From contig NZ_JBCFZM010000005.1 of the NCBI RefSeq assembly GCF_038594605.1, positions 106,650 through 170,649 of the forward strand: a stretch of DNA of 64,000 nucleotides, read 5' to 3'. Below, piece by piece: positions 60,459-64,000 of this stretch; within the stretch, counting starts at the first letter, position 1; the number at the start of each line of letters is the position of its first letter. Both the position numbers and the translations under genes were made by a program. Origin of the DNA: Alteriqipengyuania bathyomarina_B. Lineage in GTDB: Bacteria > Pseudomonadota > Alphaproteobacteria > Sphingomonadales > Sphingomonadaceae. Below the pieces are notes generated by a model. That model saw nothing but the letters and a program-made list of their open reading frames with translations. It searched no databases and had not been told where the DNA came from.

Positions 60459-60824
60459 CTATGCCTGTCCGCTGCTGAGCAAGCGCTCTTCGAGAAGCGT
60501 CCGAAAATCCCGACGCGCATCAGCAATTACGAACACGGTCACCTGACCGGGTGCTGGCTCAGGCTGATACCCGTAGATGATGCGGAACGGAAAGCGCGAC
60601 AATTGCCGAAAGTCGGTGATCCCGAGAGCCTCAAGTTCCGGTGGAACCGGTCCTTTCTCAGGATTGTTCACAAGGGAGCCGATAGACGCGACAAGGTCAT
60701 CGAGCAGTGCGTCCGCACCATCGTCGCCATCCGGCCCGCGCTGCGTCAGGCGGCGCTGCCAGATACCCACCAGATCGCGCTCCGCACCGGAGGTGATCTC
60801 GATCGCTACAGCGGCCGCCATCAT
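60459..60824 (-). CDS. RelE/ParE-family toxin
   Basis: 121 residues. ParE-like: AVAIEITSGAERDLVGIWQ near the N-terminus and LSRFPFRIIYGYQPE with VIADARRDFRTLLEERLL at the C-terminus. Family members poison gyrase or cleave mRNA. The start directly follows the antitoxin stop. Confidence 0.87.
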   Translation of the reverse strand: MMAAAVAIEITSGAERDLVGIWQRRLTQRGPDGDDGADALLDDLVASIGSLVNNPEKGPVPPELEALGITDFRQLSRFPFRIIYGYQPEPAPGQVTVFVIADARRDFRTLLEERLLSSGQA

Positions 60825-61094
60825 TCAGTTTGACTTACCTCGTACGCGATCCGCGAGGCCTGCCACCGGGCGGGTCCGACCGGCGGCAACATCGGCCTGT
60901 CCGAGCGCCAGAAGTTTAAGCAGAGCGAGCGTTTCTTGTGCGCGCTCGTAGCTGGCGACATCCTGCAGAACTGCCTTGGCTTCGCCATTCTGCGTGATGA
61001 CCATTGGCCCGGCGCCATCTCCAATCTCCCGGATAATTTCGGCGCTGTGGGCCTTCAGATAGCTGATCGGTTTGATGCGCTGGTCCAGCTTCAT
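60825..61094 (-). CDS. Phd/YefM-family antitoxin
   Basis: 89 residues. KPISYLKAHSAEIIREIGDGAGPMVITQNGEAKAVLQDVASYERAQETLALLKLLALG is the Phd/YefM fold; the C-terminal tail (AGRTRPVAGLADRVRGKSN) would bind the toxin. Its own operator is likely the inverted repeat at 61116-61133. Confidence 0.88.
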   Translation of the reverse strand: MKLDQRIKPISYLKAHSAEIIREIGDGAGPMVITQNGEAKAVLQDVASYERAQETLALLKLLALGQADVAAGRTRPVAGLADRVRGKSN

Positions 61095-61115
61095 AGAACA
61101 CCTTAGGACTGAATT

Positions 61116-61133
61116 TGGTCTCTATATAGACCA
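61116..61133 (-). promoter_or_regulatory. Operator/promoter of the Phd-ParE pair
   Basis: TGGTCT (61116-61121) and AGACCA (61128-61133) form an inverted repeat with CTATAT between, which gives a -10 like TATATA on the minus strand. It lies 22 bp upstream of the antitoxin start, suited to autorepression. Confidence 0.6.
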
Positions 61134-61153
61134 GTTTAGGGCAAATGAGAAGT

Positions 61154-64000
61154 TCAAGGCTCGATTGCGATGCTTTGGAGGATCTCGCTTGCTCTCGACA
61201 CCGGTGCAAATAGCCGCGTGCGGTAACGGATGATCTCGGTGAAGCAGCCCTTGCCCTTGTACCAGTCGAGGCGTTCCGGCGAGAATCCGGTCAGTTCAAG
61301 GCGCTGCTCGCCTCCCACCAGCGAGCGCTTTACGGTCAAGGCATCGTGGCTTGCGAGGCCCAGCGGTTTGCCGCTGACGAGGACGAGGTCGCCGATTTGC
61401 TCTGCCGATGGTCCGGTAACTCCGGAAAGGCCAAAGGTATCGGCGATCGAAGCGAGATCGATATCGAGCACTTCGCGGCCGATGATCGACTGGCCGTCCT
61501 CGGCAACGAGCCGGGTGACGCGGACATGATCGCCGGGCAACCGTTTCCAGACTGGCAGCAGCAGCCCTGTGGCGAGATGGACGCGCTCGGTTACAGGCGA
61601 GGTGACAGCCTCCTCCTCCTCAGCCCGCCAGGCGCTGGTGAACGCGGTGACGCCGATTTCTTCCCAGGGGCTCTCACCGAGTGCCTCAAGGGTCCAGTTG
61701 GCTGACTTGAGCGGTCGGAGCAGGCGCCGACGTTCAATCACGGCCCCGTCGTCGGCGATGAGGAGCCGGGCTGGAACAGACAGTGCGACCTTGCCCGAGC
61801 GCGCATTGCGCATCGGGATTGCATGCGGGCCCCCGATCTCATGCATCCGCATCAGGCGCTGCAAGCGCAGAGGGCGCAGGTGCCTGGTCACTTCGAGCGA
61901 GACGAGGCGGGTTTCCGCTCCAGTCACAGAGTCTGTGCGCAGGAGTTCATCGGCGAGGACCGTAAAACGATCGACCCTCACGGTTTCCAGTCCCTGGTCG
62001 AGCGTTCCAGCCTCGCGCGCGGCTTCGATCCGCGCTTCGACGAGGCCGAGATATTCATCGAATATGGCGTTCTGGAGCGCAATCGGCAGCGCGAGGATGC
62101 GATTGAGCCAGCGCTGGATCGTGGGGAGACTGTCGGTCAGCCCGCCATCGGGGTTTTCGAGCCGGAGGCCGGTGCGCTCGACGAAGTTGCCAAAGGTGTT
62201 GGCTTCGAGCTTACCGTCATAGAGCAGCTGGAACCAGCGGCTGAGCGCGTCGCGCGCATAGTGGCTTTCAAGATTGTCGGCCGGGTCAAACAGGTTCTGT
62301 CCGCCGGTCTGGCGCTGGCCGCGCGTGAGCGCGCCCAATGCGTCGAGCCTTCGCGCAATGGTCGATATGAAGCGGCGCTCGCCCTTCACGTTGGTGGTGA
62401 CCGGGCGGAACAGCGGGGCGGAGGCCTGGTTGGTACGGTTGGTGCGGCCGAGCCCCTGGATCGCGTTGTCGGCGCGCCAGCCCGGCTCGAGCAGGAAGTG
62501 AACCCGGCGCTGCTGGTTCTTCGCATGAAGGTCAGCATGATAGGAACGCCCCGTCCCGCCGGCATCAGAGAAAACGAGGATGCGCTTGGTCCCTTCCATG
62601 AAGCTTTGCGCTTCGGCGACATTGGCACTGGGGCTTCGCCGTTCGAGGCGCTGCTGGCCATCACGGCCGAGGACAAGCCTGCGGGTCCGGCCCGTGACTT
62701 CGGCCACGGCGTCGGTTCCGAAGTGCTCGATGATCGCGTCGAGTGCTGTTGCGATGGGCGGCAGCGCGCAGAGCTGCTCGATCAGCGCATCGCGCGCGGC
62801 AACGGCGCGGGGGCAGAAAACGGGATTGCCCTCCTCGTCGCTCATAGCCTCGGAGCGAAGATTGCCGTCCTCGTCGGCGAAGACCTGCATCAGGCGCACC
62901 GGGAAGCTCTTCGCAAGATAGTCGATGACGTATTCACGCGGGGACAGATCGATATCGAGCGCTTCGCGTTCTTCCACGGTCAGGTCGGCAAGGCGCCGGT
63001 CGAGCATGGCCTCGGCGGTCGAGACCAGTTGCACGACTACCGAATGGTCTTCGCCAAGCGCCGCTTCCATCGCGGGGATCAGGCTGGGCAGTTTCATCGA
63101 AAGCAGGAGCTGGGCAAAGAAGCGCTGCTTGGTGCCTTCAAAGATCGACAGCGCTGCAGCCTTGGCGTTGCGATTGAGCGTATCGCCGCTGTCCTCGTCG
63201 ACCACGCGGGTTGCTTCGAGCGCGGCTTCGAGGTTGCGGTGAATGATCGCCCAGGCCTCGGCATAGGCGTCGTAGATCCGCACCTGCGCTTCGGTCAGGC
63301 TGTGCTCGAGGATTTCGTACTCGACCCCGGCGAAGGACAACGCACGGGCGAGATAGAGGCCCTGGGCCTTGAGGTCGCGGGCGACAAGCTCCATCGCCGC
63401 GACGCCGCCGGCGCGAATTTCGGTCATGAACGCTTCGTGGGTCGGAAAGGCGGTCTCGGGTCCCCAAAGGCCGAGCCGGGAGGTGTAACCGAGATTGGCG
63501 ATATCCGAGGCACCTGTGGCAGACGCGTAGAGCACGCGGGCGCGCGGGAGATGGTTCTGCAGCCTGAGGCCCGCCATCCCCTGTTCGGAGCCCTTGACCT
63601 TGCCGCGGGCCGACGAGCCGCCGAGAGCATTGGCCATGGCGTGGGCTTCGTCGAAAGCGATCACGCCGTCGAAATCCTCGCCCGCCCAGGCAAGGATCTG
63701 GTCGAGCCGCGTATCCTCGGCGCGGCCCGAGCGCAGCGTCGGATAGGTGACGAAGAGAATGCCTTCGGACATCGTTACGGGCTGGCCGAGTTTCCAGCGC
63801 GAGAGCGGCTGGAGATCGAGCGGCAGCCCGCCAAGCGCTTCCCAGTCGCGGCGTGCATCTTCGAGCAGCGCCTCGTTCTTGGTGATCCAGACATGTCGGC
63901 GCTCGATTGCGAGCCAGCGATCCATGATGACCGCGGCGATCTGCCGTCCTTTGCCCGCTCCGGTTCCGTCGCCGAGGATGAAGCCTTGGCGGTAGGAGTG
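61154..64000 (-). CDS. Strawberry-notch-family helicase (N-terminus outside window)
   Basis: About 948 residues visible, open to the right edge; the Met at 63925 is internal. At the cut end GDGTGAGKGRQIAAVI is the Walker A of the strawberry-notch DExH-type ATPase; GVIAFDEAHAMANALGG follows as motif II. A helicase C-like half includes GTKRILVFSDAGGTGRSYHADL and GLGRTNRTNQASAPLF. Typical of large plasmids and ICEs beside parB and ardC; role in the element unknown. Confidence 0.9.
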   Translation of the reverse strand, partial: HSYRQGFILGDGTGAGKGRQIAAVIMDRWLAIERRHVWITKNEALLEDARRDWEALGGLPLDLQPLSRWKLGQPVTMSEGILFVTYPTLRSGRAEDTRLDQILAWAGEDFDGVIAFDEAHAMANALGGSSARGKVKGSEQGMAGLRLQNHLPRARVLYASATGASDIANLGYTSRLGLWGPETAFPTHEAFMTEIRAGGVAAMELVARDLKAQGLYLARALSFAGVEYEILEHSLTEAQVRIYDAYAEAWAIIHRNLEAALEATRVVDEDSGDTLNRNAKAAALSIFEGTKQRFFAQLLLSMKLPSLIPAMEAALGEDHSVVVQLVSTAEAMLDRRLADLTVEEREALDIDLSPREYVIDYLAKSFPVRLMQVFADEDGNLRSEAMSDEEGNPVFCPRAVAARDALIEQLCALPPIATALDAIIEHFGTDAVAEVTGRTRRLVLGRDGQQRLERRSPSANVAEAQSFMEGTKRILVFSDAGGTGRSYHADLHAKNQQRRVHFLLEPGWRADNAIQGLGRTNRTNQASAPLFRPVTTNVKGERRFISTIARRLDALGALTRGQRQTGGQNLFDPADNLESHYARDALSRWFQLLYDGKLEANTFGNFVERTGLRLENPDGGLTDSLPTIQRWLNRILALPIALQNAIFDEYLGLVEARIEAAREAGTLDQGLETVRVDRFTVLADELLRTDSVTGAETRLVSLEVTRHLRPLRLQRLMRMHEIGGPHAIPMRNARSGKVALSVPARLLIADDGAVIERRRLLRPLKSANWTLEALGESPWEEIGVTAFTSAWRAEEEEAVTSPVTERVHLATGLLLPVWKRLPGDHVRVTRLVAEDGQSIIGREVLDIDLASIADTFGLSGVTGPSAEQIGDLVLVSGKPLGLASHDALTVKRSLVGGEQRLELTGFSPERLDWYKGKGCFTEIIRYRTRLFAPVSRASEILQSIAIEP

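Noticed and set aside
1..64000. Transposases, integrase, tRNA or rRNA genes
   Set aside because: I looked for them as expected parts of a mobile island and found none that I could support.

Overview
The window is high-GC DNA from an alphaproteobacterium. Gene families and gene order fit the Sphingomonadales, probably the Erythrobacteraceae; this is inferred from protein resemblance, not from a marker gene. It reads as one mobile element: a plasmid-like or ICE-like backbone (the repA / traF / relaxase / traG / parB complement resembles Tn4371-type elements) at both ends, with about 40 kb of metal-resistance cargo between. No transposase, integrase, tRNA, rRNA or CRISPR array was recognised.

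Left backbone (1-13.4 kb, all minus strand): a LuxR/TraR-type quorum-sensing regulator cut by the window edge, a nucleotidyltransferase that seems to have lost its HEPN half, a ribbon-helix-helix protein, the coupling protein TraG, a RES-Xre toxin-antitoxin pair with a visible self-overlapping promoter/operator, a DUF3363 relaxase, a lytic transglycosylase, DUF736, the TraF peptidase, DUF2840, RepA with three iteron-like repeats at its 3' end, an AlpA-like regulator, a single-stranded DNA-binding protein and small conserved proteins. The trb mating-pair genes that usually follow traG and the RHH gene are absent.

Cargo, part 1 (13.5-25.4 kb): a copper regulon. A cnrYXH-type cassette (anti-sigma, periplasmic metal sensor, ECF sigma) sits beside copA-copB-NTF2-PepSY, a DUF2231 / Met-His-rich lipoprotein pair, a methyltransferase-DUF411 pair, and a coupled operon of amino-acid permease, K+-channel-like protein, DUF305 protein and lipoprotein. 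Five operons here each have an AGGGR-N15-CGTA element 30-60 bp upstream of the start codon. I propose these are the promoters of the ECF factor, making one dedicated regulon.

Cargo, part 2 (25.5-40.9 kb): a plus-strand series of SDR, metallo-beta-lactamase/rhodanese protein, small secreted protein, CusC-CusB-CusA-CusF, a second multicopper oxidase, a YHS/HMBD copper P-type ATPase and a membrane protein; then a cytochrome-FTR1 iron permease on the minus strand. Part 3 (40.9-54.3 kb): a small CDF transporter divergent from a CadR-like MerR regulator with a perfect palindromic operator; an acetolactate-synthase-like / aldehyde dehydrogenase pair; and an eight-gene czc operon (secreted protein, CzcC, CzcB, CzcA, STAS protein, short CDF, membrane protein, His-tailed CDF).

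Right backbone (54.5-64 kb): DUF2493 protein, a hypothetical, an ArdC-like antirestriction protein, a GNAT acetyltransferase, a long ParB-family protein, a Phd-ParE toxin-antitoxin pair, and a strawberry-notch helicase running off the right edge. ArdC and ParB share a conserved 5' leader. Together the modules would maintain and mobilise an element whose payload exports and oxidises copper and exports divalent cations such as Zn, Cd and Co.
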